64,000 nucleotides of DNA from positions 5,022,001-5,086,000 of the forward strand of contig NZ_CP051204.2 of the NCBI RefSeq assembly GCF_012516375.2, given 5' to 3'. Made by a program: the position numbers and the translations under genes. The notes under the pieces are model-generated. The model ran no database searches, had not been told where the DNA came from, and saw nothing but the letters and a program-made list of their open reading frames with translations. The DNA comes from Chitinophaga oryzae (GTDB taxonomy: Bacteria > Bacteroidota > Bacteroidia > Chitinophagales > Chitinophagaceae). Each line of letters begins with the position of its first letter. The first letter of the stretch is position 1. Positions 53,901-61,373 of the stretch are shown here, one piece after another.

Positions 53901-56900
53901 TTTTTATGAAAGCGTCGAGATAAGCCTGTTGCTCCGGTGAATATTTTTGTCCGGGGCTGGTTTCTATTTTCGGGAAAATAGAAGCGCCTTTCTTCGGCGC
54001 AGCAGGTGCGGCAGGCGCGGGATTGGCCGGGGCGGCCGCGCCTCCGTTGACTGCCGGCTGTTGGGCGGCATAATGCCCGTTCGCAGCATGGCCGTTGCCA
54101 TTGGCGATGACCGGCTGCATCCCCTGCGACATCCACTGGAACTGCTGCGCAATCACATTCAGTTGTTGCTGCATCAGCTGGAAAGTGTCCTGGAACACGT
54201 TGTAACCTCCCGGCGCCGGCGCCTGCGGCAGGAACGGCTGTGCGGGCAATGGCGCCGCGGGTAATGGCTGCACAGGCAATGGCGCCGGAGCAGCTGCCGG
54301 AGCGGCTTCAGTAGCTGTGACAGCGGCTGCCGGCGCATCGCCGGCGGTAACAAACACCGTGGCATTGGCCGCGATATACTCCGCCATCAGCTGGATAGAA
54401 GTGAGTTCCTCGAAGATCAATCGCATCGAAAAACTCAATCCGTACTCATTCTCTATCTTCCTCACCAGGCTGGCCATGATCAGTGAATCCGCTCCCTGTG
54501 TCAGGAAGGGTTCACGGACATTCAGCGCTTCCGATGGCGACATCTTCAATAGCCGGCGGAGATTAGCGGCGAGATAATCGGCGATATACCCGGCACTATT
54601 GGGAAGTAAGTGGTTGTTCTGACTCATGTGGATATTTTTAGGGATGGTTATTTCCTCCCGGGCAGGTAAACTTTCTTTCGGCTGACGGGTCTTTTTCTCT
54701 ATCCAGTAGCGCTGGCGCTGGAACGGATAGCCGGGAAGGATTGCTTTATGAGGGGTGCTGGCGGCGTAGAACGCAGACCAGTTAATCGTAACTCCTTTTA
54801 CATATAATGCCATCAGGGCATTGAGCATCGTCGTCCAGGACGAACGGCCCTCTCTCATCACGGGCAGCAAATGATCTTCGGGGTACTTCAGCGTCAGTTG
54901 CGCCATAGACAACAGACTGGGTTGGGGGCCCAGCTCCATCAGGTTAAACTCACCGCGGGCCTGTATCGTTTGAATGCCTTCTGCAAACAGCACCGGCGCC
55001 AGGATATGCCGGCACCAGTAGTCGGCTTCCGTCACTTCTTTACCCGCGATAGCGCCGGTGACATTGGATACCAACGGGATGGCCGGCTCATGATAAGTCA
55101 CGCCGGAGGCGACCGGCATAAACGCATCCAGCACCGGTTCCATCAGGGGAGAATGAAAAGCGTGCGAAACCTGCATTTCCCGGCAGCCTGCGCCGGCCTG
55201 CTTCAGGGACTGCATCACTGCGTGCAGGGCTTCTTTCTTTCCGGAGATCACTGTCAGCTCCGGCCCGTTGATCGCCGCTACGGACAGGTCGTTGCCATAG
55301 GCCCGGATAGCGGCAGTCACCTTAGCGGCCGATGTAAATACCACCGCCATGCTGCCTTCTTCCTTGACCGCATTCATCAGTGCCGCCCTGGCGGTAATCA
55401 GCGCCAGGCCGTCATACAGGCTGAATACGCCGGCAGCATAAGCCGCGGCATATTCACCGGCGCTGTGCCCCAGTACGATGTCCGGCACAATGCCCCATGA
55501 GCGCCATACCTCTGCAAGCGCGCATTCCACGGCGTACAGCGCCGGTTGCGTGAAGACAGTCTGCCGCAACAGGGCATTGGCTTCTTCTTTATTCTTTTTA
55601 TAGAGCAGGTCTGTCAGTGAAAACGGCCAGCTTTTTTTCAGGAAAGCGTCGCAGTCGTCTATCACCCGCCTGAACACGTCGTTGTTGTCATAGAGCTCCC
55701 GGCCCATGTTCCAGTATTGCGCGCCTTGTCCGGTAAACAGCCAGGCCATTTTCCGGGGGGCCTCCAACGTGTCGCCGGCACAAACGCTGTGTTCTCCCCT
55801 GCCGGCTATATATGCCTGCAGCTGACGGGCAGCATCTTCATTGGATACCGCCTGCCATGCGAGCCGGTAGGTATAGGCATCGCGGCTCATCGCCATACTG
55901 CGGGCGATAGCGCCGGTAGTATCCCCGCTTTGCGGCAGGAAAGCGATATAGCGGGCTATCATCGCATCCAGGGCAGCAGGCGTTCTGGCAGACAACAGCA
56001 AAGGATAGGCGGGCAACTGCCTTTCTTCCTTCACCGCCACCGCCGGCGCTTCTTCCAGCACCAGGTGCACATTGGTGCCGCTCAGGCCGAAGGCGCTGAC
56101 GGCCGCCCTGCGCGGCGATGCCGGGGAGTGCCACGGTGTAAGGGTGTCCGCCACTTTCACGGACATGTCTTTCCAGGGGATAAACCGGTTGGGCGTATTA
56201 AAATGCAGGCTGGCCGGGATCTGGCGATGTTGCAGGCTTAGCACGGTTTTAATAAACCCGGCAATACCTGCCGCCGCCTCCAGGTGCCCTATATTGGATT
56301 TCAGCGCGCCTAACAGCAACGGCTGCTCTTTTTTACGGGAGCGGCCATACACGGCATTCAGCGCCAGCACCTCCACCGGGTCTCCCAGGCGGGTACCGGT
56401 GCCATGTGTTTCTATGTATTGTATGCTGTCTGCCGTTACGGCGGCATCTTTCAAAGCTTTCGTTATCAGCTGTTGCTGCGCAATGCCGTTGGGAGCAGTA
56501 AGGCCGTTACTTTGCCCGTCATGATTCACTGCGCCTCCCCGTATTACGGCCAGGACAGGATCCCCGGCTGCCAGTGCGTCTTCCAGGCGTTTTAACACCA
56601 CTACGCCGGCGCCCTCTCCTCTCACATAGCCGTCAGCGTTATCATCAAACGTCTGGCATTTTCCGGTAGGAGAAAGTGCTTTCATGCGGCACAACTTAAT
56701 CGTTGTATCCGGCGAGAGCATCAGGTTCACGCCGCCTGCCAGCGCCAGCGAGCATTCTTTGCGCAAGAGGCTCTGGGCGGCCTGGTACACGCTCAGCAGA
56801 GAAGATGAGCAGGCTGTGTCCAGCTGCAGCGCCGGGCCGTGAAAATCCAGCAGGTAAGCGATCCTGCCGGCAGCGATACTCCTTTCTATGCCCAGGCCGG

Positions 56901-59394
56901 TAAAGGCGTCCTCATAGTAGGTAACGTCGCTGTTGTCGCGGATCACCTGCTGGTAATCGTCGGTACTCATGCCCACAAAAATGCCGCTGTCCGTACCTCT
57001 TAAAGAAGACGGCGCTATGCCGGCATGCTCCAGCGCTTCCCAGCATACTTCCAGCAACAGTCGTTGCTGCGGGTCCATAGCCGCAGCCTCTCTCGGTGAG
57101 ATGCCGAAAAACAGCGGATCGAACTGGTCCACCTGGTCAATGAATCCGCCATGGCGGGTATACATCTTGCCTGGCGCATCTTCCCGGCTGTCGAAATAGG
57201 CGGATATGTCCCACCTGTCTTCCGGTACTACGCTCACCGCGTCCCGTGAGGATTGCAGCAATGCCCACATCGCTTCCGCGGAATTGACATTACCGGGGAA
57301 CCGGCAGCCGATACCAACGACCGCCACCTGGCGGCCCTCAAGTCCGGATGGCTGCGGGGCGTCCTTCTGCTCCTGCTGTGGCAGCGTTCTCCCGGCAAAA
57401 TGGGCAGCCAGCGCCTCCACGGTAGGGTAATTGAACACTACAGTGTTTTCCACCGGCGTTTGCAGGTACGTTTCCAGGTCGGCCGCCAGCTGCACTGCCA
57501 GTATGGAAGTGAGGCCGTATTCCGCGAAGGTCCTCCGGACCGACAGCGCCGCAGGGGTTGTATACAGATGCTGCTTTAGCCAGGCTTCCAGCCAGGCTTT
57601 CAACAGCGATAACGTATGCGCGTTGACGATAGGCTCCGTGACTTCCGGGCGGATCTCCGCCACTTCTTCCTGAGCAGCAGCTTTCTCTGCCGCGGCTATC
57701 TCTGCTATCGCTTCTTTATAAGTGCCTTTGATATATTCCTCTACAAAAAGGTGTCGCCTTACTTTTCCGCTGGTAGTTTTAAAGATCTTTCTCACAGGGA
57801 CCACCTGTTTTACTTCCAGTCCTAACCGGGAAGCGACCGTCCTTTTCACCAGGGAGATCAGCGGCAGGAATTTCTCTGCCGACAATTTGTGCACCAGGAA
57901 AACGACGATGGACTCCGATCCGTTGACTTCGTCAGGGATACCGCAGGCCACCACTTTACCGGTATCGATTTCATCCAGTGTTTCCAGGGTGTGCTCTATA
58001 TCGTGCGGGTATACGTTGCCGCCATTCACAAAAATGATGTCTTTCACCCTGCCCATGATGTACAGCACATCATCCAGTACAAAACCGGTGTCTCCGGTGT
58101 TCAGCCATCCGTCTTTGAAAGTATTGGCGCTGGCAGCGTCGTTGTTGTAATAACGGCCGGCCACACACGCGCCTTTCACCCAGATAACGCCCGCATGGCC
58201 CGGCTCCAGCGGCGCGCCTTTTTCGTTGGCGATCCGCAGTTCGAAGTCACCGATCAGGGTGCCTACGGCCACCACTTCCAGCATATCGGTGCCCGGTTTC
58301 TGCGCCAGCGATTTGCCGGTGATGCGTTTACCGATGGTCAGCGCGCTTCTTTTTACAAAGACGCTTTTGAAAGGAACGCCGATCCTGGGGAAGGTGACTT
58401 CCAGCGTGGCTTCGGCGAGACCATACACTGCGCGCATGGCCATCGGGTCGAGCCGGTACTTAGCCAGGCGTTCGTTGAAAGTCCGTGCCAGGCTGGCTGA
58501 AATAGGCTCGGCGCCGTTCAATATGATCCGTACAGAAGACAGGTCGAGCGTTTCGCCCTTCTCTTCCGAAAAATGATTGAGATAGTATTTATACCCGAAA
58601 TTGGGGGAGCAGGTAATGGTTACACGGTAATCGGAGGCTTTCTGCAGCCATAACAACGGATGCCTGATAAAGAGGTCCGTGGGCATGATGTATTGCTGTA
58701 TGCCCGCCGCCAGTGGATTAATATGATATCCGATCAATCCGAGGTCGTGTGTGAGGGGCATCCAGCTTAAAAAGATATCATCGTGGGTACACTCATAGGC
58801 CTCCAATACCGCGAAGGTATTGGCGATCAGGTTACGGTGCCGGAGTTCCACCCCCTTGGGATTACCGGTAGAACCGGATGAAAACTGCAGGAAAGCAATA
58901 TCGTCCGTTGTGACGTCTGCCGGAGTTCCCGCCGGCAGGTTGTCTTTATTTTCGTACAGGAACAATACCTGGTCATAAAAAGTTCTGTCAGCAGCACCAT
59001 CGCTGTAATCCTGCTTACAGAGCTTTTCGTAATGTTCCGGCGTGGTGATCATATAAGGGTTTTTCAGATAGCCCCTTATTTTATACAGTTTCCGGGCGTT
59101 TTCGCTGTAGTGCGTCACTGACACCGGTACAGGTATGATCCCACCTAAGATACAGGCCCAGAAATACTGAATAAACTGCTGGCTGTCATCCAGCTGCAAC
59201 ACCAGTTCATCACCGGGCTTCAATCCTTTATGTTGCAAGTATCCAAGCAGTTGCAGCGCGTTGTGGTACAACTGATGATAGGATAGAAAATTGGTCCTGT
59301 TGGCTGCCACGATAAAACTCACTCCTTTATCGTGTTCGTCTTTCTGGTTTATCAGCAGCGCTGGCAGGGTCTTCAGGGACAGCTCGTTTCTCAT
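44944..59394 (-). CDS. Hybrid loading PKS-NRPS: FAAL-ACP-KS-AT-ACP-aminotransferase plus two NRPS modules
   Basis: The 4816-residue enzyme starts with a fatty acyl-AMP ligase (1-~590; FSSGSTGNPKG ~170) that activates a free fatty acid. ACP1 (pantetheine Ser630 in GLTS) takes it. KS (Cys862 in DTACSSS) and AT (Ser1311 in GHSAGEY; HAFH motif, malonyl-type) extend it by two carbons onto ACP2 (Ser1637 in GADSL). There is no ketoreductase. A PLP aminotransferase (Lys2100 in YGKIAGGG) then turns the beta-keto into a beta-amino group, as in iturin and mycosubtilin synthases. Module 1 is C-A-NMT-PCP, code DAIWMGGTF (Val-like); its C domain has HHIVFDD in place of HHxxxDG. Module 2 is C-A-PCP, code DIWELTADD (cationic), with an LFALGMHS carrier. 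The C-terminal tail ends LQEMRL and probably docks to the second synthase. An Ala/Pro/Gln-rich linker (~1690-1800) precedes the aminotransferase. This is the first synthase of the line. Confidence 0.95.
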   Translation of the reverse strand: MRNELSLKTLPALLINQKDEHDKGVSFIVAANRTNFLSYHQLYHNALQLLGYLQHKGLKPGDELVLQLDDSQQFIQYFWACILGGIIPVPVSVTHYSENARKLYKIRGYLKNPYMITTPEHYEKLCKQDYSDGAADRTFYDQVLFLYENKDNLPAGTPADVTTDDIAFLQFSSGSTGNPKGVELRHRNLIANTFAVLEAYECTHDDIFLSWMPLTHDLGLIGYHINPLAAGIQQYIMPTDLFIRHPLLWLQKASDYRVTITCSPNFGYKYYLNHFSEEKGETLDLSSVRIILNGAEPISASLARTFNERLAKYRLDPMAMRAVYGLAEATLEVTFPRIGVPFKSVFVKRSALTIGKRITGKSLAQKPGTDMLEVVAVGTLIGDFELRIANEKGAPLEPGHAGVIWVKGACVAGRYYNNDAASANTFKDGWLNTGDTGFVLDDVLYIMGRVKDIIFVNGGNVYPHDIEHTLETLDEIDTGKVVACGIPDEVNGSESIVVFLVHKLSAEKFLPLISLVKRTVASRLGLEVKQVVPVRKIFKTTSGKVRRHLFVEEYIKGTYKEAIAEIAAAEKAAAQEEVAEIRPEVTEPIVNAHTLSLLKAWLEAWLKQHLYTTPAALSVRRTFAEYGLTSILAVQLAADLETYLQTPVENTVVFNYPTVEALAAHFAGRTLPQQEQKDAPQPSGLEGRQVAVVGIGCRFPGNVNSAEAMWALLQSSRDAVSVVPEDRWDISAYFDSREDAPGKMYTRHGGFIDQVDQFDPLFFGISPREAAAMDPQQRLLLEVCWEALEHAGIAPSSLRGTDSGIFVGMSTDDYQQVIRDNSDVTYYEDAFTGLGIERSIAAGRIAYLLDFHGPALQLDTACSSSLLSVYQAAQSLLRKECSLALAGGVNLMLSPDTTIKLCRMKALSPTGKCQTFDDNADGYVRGEGAGVVVLKRLEDALAAGDPVLAVIRGGAVNHDGQSNGLTAPNGIAQQQLITKALKDAAVTADSIQYIETHGTGTRLGDPVEVLALNAVYGRSRKKEQPLLLGALKSNIGHLEAAAGIAGFIKTVLSLQHRQIPASLHFNTPNRFIPWKDMSVKVADTLTPWHSPASPRRAAVSAFGLSGTNVHLVLEEAPAVAVKEERQLPAYPLLLSARTPAALDAMIARYIAFLPQSGDTTGAIARSMAMSRDAYTYRLAWQAVSNEDAARQLQAYIAGRGEHSVCAGDTLEAPRKMAWLFTGQGAQYWNMGRELYDNNDVFRRVIDDCDAFLKKSWPFSLTDLLYKKNKEEANALLRQTVFTQPALYAVECALAEVWRSWGIVPDIVLGHSAGEYAAAYAAGVFSLYDGLALITARAALMNAVKEEGSMAVVFTSAAKVTAAIRAYGNDLSVAAINGPELTVISGKKEALHAVMQSLKQAGAGCREMQVSHAFHSPLMEPVLDAFMPVASGVTYHEPAIPLVSNVTGAIAGKEVTEADYWCRHILAPVLFAEGIQTIQARGEFNLMELGPQPSLLSMAQLTLKYPEDHLLPVMREGRSSWTTMLNALMALYVKGVTINWSAFYAASTPHKAILPGYPFQRQRYWIEKKTRQPKESLPAREEITIPKNIHMSQNNHLLPNSAGYIADYLAANLRRLLKMSPSEALNVREPFLTQGADSLIMASLVRKIENEYGLSFSMRLIFEELTSIQLMAEYIAANATVFVTAGDAPAAAVTATEAAPAAAPAPLPVQPLPAAPLPAQPFLPQAPAPGGYNVFQDTFQLMQQQLNVIAQQFQWMSQGMQPVIANGNGHAANGHYAAQQPAVNGGAAAPANPAPAAPAAPKKGASIFPKIETSPGQKYSPEQQAYLDAFIKKYTTKTKTSKALTEKYRPVLADNRVSAGFKFATKQMVYPIVAASSLGAKMTDVDGNEYVDLTMGFGVNLLGHRPEIVTAAIHKQLEKGYQLGPQTYLAGEVATRIAALTGMERVSFHNSGTEAVMSAMRLARTTTGKKKIAIFLGSYHGYFDGTLAMVEDIEHDHNGIPIAPGVIPNMVADVLVFDYLNPNVVEQIRAHAHELAAVLVEPVQSRRPGYQPKALLQELRAMTEQEKIILIFDEMITGFRIHPGGVQAHFGIRADMATYGKIAGGGMPIGIIAGKDWCMQAFDGGLWSYEDADSYPRAETTFLAGTFCKHPLSMVASLAVLGELERQGPALQEKLNARTTRLISNITRLFEENKVPIKVNNFGSLFYFSISGNMDLFFYHLLEKGVYIWEGKTCFLSAAHTDEDIDFIEKCFRDSVTELQQAGFLPKVAPAKKNTVPVADTVLNVLPAVIEKQQLPSRIPLSFSQERLWFIDQLEGSVQYNLPAIVRLKGRLDKSALAAALQTIVDRHEILRTNIDQEEGHAYQRIQEVVHWQMVEVNDHLYQDNAAALQAYIAGLVNTPFNLSEDHMLRAHLIRISDAENVLVLTIHHIVFDDSSAHIFFQELIEIYNARLAGREPVLPALKIQYADYAVWQRRFLQGPLVAQKLAYWKKKLDGVTLLQLPTDFERPAVKSTRGAVITMQLDKGLSAQVKQLGRQQGVTLFTTLLTALKVLMYRYSGQEDICIGCATAGRAQVELEPLLGFFVNTLALRSNLSGNPSFAAALKEVQNTLFDAHDNQEVPFEKVVSEVMGERDIRKNPLFQVMFTLQNIPLMSELRLGEATMTPEPVIRSTSLFDIFWTVEERPEGIALEVEYCIDLFQEATIRRMMHHYMALLEAAVQHPATAIGELKMLSAAETHQLLVTFNDNVVPYPVNKTITTLFEEQVAKAPDAVALSFGEQQLTYRELEEQSNRIAHFLRKQGVKEGVMVPLCMERSIHLIVSILGILKAGGAYVPVDPAYPRDRIAYMLQDTGSKLVVTTTDQQALLAVEAEHATLIFVDNILDLLAAMPAHPLGVKTGPDSLAYVIYTSGSTGRPKGTMVIHRNVTSLARGGNFVALSAADTLLSTGSPSFDATTIEYWGMLLNGGQLVLCPEKKLLDNQLLKQEIRHRGVTKMWFTASWFNQLVDDDITIFEGLNAVMAGGEKLSEEHIRKFRAAYPATQIINGYGPTENTTFSLTWNITAVVPGKSIPIGRPLANRTAYVLDSAMQLLPVGTPGELYVGGDGVSRGYLNQPELTAEKFVTDPFSEQRGARLYRTGDRARWLPDGTVEYLGRIDDQIKMRGYRIEPGEIERALNNVEAVAASCVVVKDQQGAEKRLVSYYVPDQQAVLRTEQELYLQQVATWKELYETAYSKADEVKDLDEEFNITGWNDSFTGEAIPAENMRAWLEDITNVILATNPRNVLEIGSGTGLIYFQLAGHIEKYTGTDFSHVSMRQLQRHIDKGLRRYPETKLHICAAHEVTLAEGETIDTVILNSIVQYFPGAQYMADVVANAISLLKGKGHIVIGDVRDLRLLPSFKRRLQLDKLQSKTSLREFEWTVDQEVWKEEELCFSPAWFFQLQSLYPEITHVDIQWKQGDYINELTLYRYTVVLSIDVEKPVLQPQWQSWDEIAEKDSILSRLAAGHPRIALQRVPNPRLWKERLLEQALAAGNINQVGDLADYILTPDNETKVVNELLAAAKAAGYHSRFLLNEDPFTINLLLEQTPFNGFVEPSYSKAAGYTEGVKTNIPLFPDICEVLEKDIRAQLQQRLPEYMVPSAFVALQLLPLTSNGKVDRRFLTEWEFIQRKRLLNYQAPVTATEQQLADIWQQLLGLERIGTLDNFFELGGHSLLATRVVSAIRKEMEAELTVKEFFLHPTIASLAAYLQLQQKGLLLPALFAAERPAKIPLSFSQERLWFIDQLEGSVSYHMPVVLRLSGVADKAALGHAIAQIVHRHESLRTIIRQEQGKPYQQILDKDQWQLTVVEDAAFSDAAALQAYITGLVYKPFDLANDFMLRAHLLQVSEEDHVLVLVMHHISSDGWSVSILTNELIALYRAHSAGGAAHLPALDIQYADYAIWQRTHLEGAALKKRLAYWQEKLSGVAVLQLPTDYSRPPVQSTRGAISRFRLDKELRDQLQLLSRQQGTTLFMTLLTAFKVLLYRYSGQDDICVGTSIAGRTQQEAESLIGFFVNTLALRSDLGGDPAFITLLQQVKETTLDAYDHQDAPFEKIVELVEKERDMSRTALFQVMFELFNMPDAPDLKLGELHIAQEEIPHTVTLFDLSCCMQEDADGLSGYIEYCVDLFTEDSIRRLVKHFEQLLQFIVQLPAAHIGSIPMLRQEEEQQLLVDFNNTAAAFPQDKTFVDLFVFQAAISPDAPAVIAGDTVLSYKALDERSNQLAHYLKGEGINGNALVPVCLERSADMIVAILGILKAGAAYVPVDPEYPAARIAFILDDCDAPLLISSTYGSEKLRDITVLNTFLMDGDAATLDAQPVTPLFTAPAPNDLAYIIYTSGSTGKPKGVMVEHAGMLNHLFAKVNDLKMDAATVMAYTASYTFDISVWQMFAALLSGGRTVVYTEAQVHQPAALLRSLSADGVTVLELVPSYLAALLMEDGKVPLDSLQYLLVTGEPVSQALLSKWFNHETYGSIPVVNAYGPTEASDDITHHFMYATPARNNVPLGKPIQNLRIYILDTARQLCPVGVAGEICVSGVGVSRGYLNDAEKTAAKFIRDPFHADGAIRMYCTGDLGRWLPDGSIEMLGRIDEQVKIRGYRIELGEIENALQQFTGVKGAVVLAKGDHDKRLVGYITADGDFDHDALAIHLKDRLPDYMVPEQIMVLDRIPLTPNGKVDKKALPEAAALVSQVQYEAPGNETEQVLEDICRKLLETERVGINDNLFALGMHSLLVMRLSAAVLEQFGLHISVRTFFKLTTIKTLAAYIRVSQAAVPETTEGLQEMRL

Positions 59395-59498
59395 TTGTGC
59401 TCGCTTATTTGTTCAGTAATAACAATAGTTTACCCTGTAGTAAGATGGGACCGCCACCTGACTACGTCCTTGCTTATACCGGCATAGGCTAATAATGC

Positions 59499-61115
59499 TT
59501 ATTCTGCGGCCGCATACTTCCGTTCGTACAGCAGTTCTTTTTCACCAAACAGGCGTTCGGCGATCATTCCTTTCTCTTCGCACATCTTCACCAGTTTATT
59601 GGACTGGATGATAGGATTGGAGGCGTCTGTATATTTAATACTGCTGATAAATTCCAGCCAGGGCTCCATACCCATCGCATACACGTATACCTCGCGCGGG
59701 TTAAAGATCTCCACCAGCGACATACCTTTCACGCAATCAGAACCCGCCAGCCTGCGGCTGCTGTCCTGTTCGCGGGTGATCTTCTTTGTCATGAGCGGCC
59801 CGTATAACCAGGTTAATGGCGCGCCGTCGCATTCCATGCCGAGGAACATCACGTCCACGTCGCCGATGCTGTCATGGATATGTTTGTACAGGGCCGGCTC
59901 GCTGATGCGCGAATCCGCCAGGAACAAAAGTTTAAAGCCGCTGATCTGCACCAGGTAGCAGGCTTTGGACAAGATATTGAGATCGCTGTGCTCCCCGGTG
60001 AAGGGTAATCCTGTGATGGTGGTGTTGGTAAACGTGATCGTCTCCATTTCTTCTATCGCTTCCACCTGGTGGAACCCGATATTGCTGAACATCAGCCTCA
60101 GGTCCGGGTTTTCCAGCTGGCCGGAATTGGTCCGGGGCACAATCAGGTGTTTGATCTTATGGCGGAGCGGCAGCAGTGTTTCAAACAGGATATGGTCCTG
60201 GTGATTGTGGGTGATCAGCACATAGTCGATAACATCGGGAAGGTCGGCATCGGAAAAATGCTCGATATCCGTATCATAGCCATAGTAGCTGATCAGGGGA
60301 TCTACCAGGATGCTCACATCTTTTGTTTCCACCAGGATACAGGCATGCCCGAAGTAGCGCATACGGATTTTATCCCCGGTATATTTTTTATAAGCGGGAG
60401 GCGGCGTGGTAGTAAAAAATGTATCGAAAAGGGCTTCGTCTGCCGGGGCTATTCCCAGCAGGGTTTTAATATATTCCAGGCTTTGCGGGCTGCGTTTCAT
60501 CTTTGCCAGTTCGTCGATGCCGGCATGGTCGAAAGGTATTTCCAGGTGCAATACGCCTGGTTCGTCCAGCCTGGGCGTGCTCAGACAGAAAGGACGGTGA
60601 TCGTTTTCCGTTACCCACAAGGCAATGCTTTGGGAGGCTTTGTTATAGAAACGGCTTTTATACAGGAGCGCTTCGAAAAAGCGGAAATCCGCATTATTGT
60701 TCCGGTCGTAAAACAGTTCTACGTAACCTTTGAGAATGGGGGGTACTTTTTCATACAGCGCTTCCATGCCCATCCCCTTTCCTTCGGCTTCCAGCAAGCG
60801 GTCCAGCTCTTTCACCGCTTTAGCGAACTTCAGCGAAGTCTCCTGTTGCTTCATGGTTTTTTCATACAGGGCATTCACTTCGTCTACACGGTCGACCGGT
60901 ATATCCATGAAAGGACCGCCTTTCATTTTGGGATTCAGCACCGCTTCCGCGTGAACAGAAGGTTCCATAATAAAAGAATCCATGATATTGAGATGCCGTC
61001 CTACTACGTTCATGGCGGCAGTGGCAGGTGATATCAGGTGACTCCAGGCGTACCATCTGTCAAACAGCGGTTCAATTACGACGTTAGGCTTTAGGTAAAA
61101 TTTATTGCCATTCAT
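59499..61115 (-). CDS. CmlA-type diiron beta-hydroxylase (metallo-beta-lactamase fold)
   Basis: The 538-residue protein is much longer than simple MBL hydrolases and matches the CmlA group (~530 residues), named for the chloramphenicol enzyme that hydroxylates the beta-carbon of a carrier-bound amino acid. An N-terminal domain (~1-240, start VVIEPLFDRWYAWSHL) precedes the MBL-like domain. The metal site HNHQDH begins at His303, close to the position of the CmlA site, giving His303, His305, Asp307 and His308. Further candidate ligands lie in PFTGEHSDL and FLADSRI. The reaction would use O2 and two electrons at a non-haem diiron centre. It sits 104 bases upstream of the first synthase. The amino acid it modifies is unknown; CmlA precedent favours an aromatic residue, so module 9 is one candidate. 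Automated annotation as a generic MBL hydrolase is likely and would be misleading. Confidence 0.85.
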   Translation of the reverse strand: MNGNKFYLKPNVVIEPLFDRWYAWSHLISPATAAMNVVGRHLNIMDSFIMEPSVHAEAVLNPKMKGGPFMDIPVDRVDEVNALYEKTMKQQETSLKFAKAVKELDRLLEAEGKGMGMEALYEKVPPILKGYVELFYDRNNNADFRFFEALLYKSRFYNKASQSIALWVTENDHRPFCLSTPRLDEPGVLHLEIPFDHAGIDELAKMKRSPQSLEYIKTLLGIAPADEALFDTFFTTTPPPAYKKYTGDKIRMRYFGHACILVETKDVSILVDPLISYYGYDTDIEHFSDADLPDVIDYVLITHNHQDHILFETLLPLRHKIKHLIVPRTNSGQLENPDLRLMFSNIGFHQVEAIEEMETITFTNTTITGLPFTGEHSDLNILSKACYLVQISGFKLLFLADSRISEPALYKHIHDSIGDVDVMFLGMECDGAPLTWLYGPLMTKKITREQDSSRRLAGSDCVKGMSLVEIFNPREVYVYAMGMEPWLEFISSIKYTDASNPIIQSNKLVKMCEEKGMIAERLFGEKELLYERKYAAAE

Positions 61116-61373
61116 GATGATTAAGTTTCGTATTTAAAAAAAGGAAGGTCATAAAAGCGTTCCCTCCAGGGTACAGCGGTTTTTACCACGACGTAAAAAC
61201 AACCTTCCCCCGGCGGAAACACTTGTGTATCATGAATGCTACAGGACGGTCCCATTACTCCGGCAGACTGGCAAGTTCCACCCATACCAGCCGTCGCCGG
61301 AAAAAAATTGTTTCCTGCATGCATCCACACTCTTTAACCAAAAGAACCATGATCTGGTGGTGAACAAAGGTTG
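61116..61373. other. 258-base gap between sbnB and the CmlA-type gene
   Basis: This is the largest gap inside the operon. It holds an 8-bp inverted repeat (GTTTTTAC 61179-61186 with GTAAAAAC 61193-61200) without a following T tract on the minus strand, so it is not a standard terminator. A 69-codon minus-strand frame (61330-61121) has unusual composition and no recognised family, and I do not call it. The gap may contain an internal promoter or processing site, but no good TAnnTTTG box is visible. Confidence 0.5.

Noticed and set aside
60069-61031. 320-codon open frame on the plus strand
   Set aside because: It is antisense to the CmlA-type gene, whose motifs and length are clear, and its own product resembles nothing.
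61121-61330. 69-codon minus-strand frame between sbnB and the CmlA-type gene
   Set aside because: There is no recognisable family, the composition is odd, and it overlaps a hairpin; it is more likely untranslated leader.
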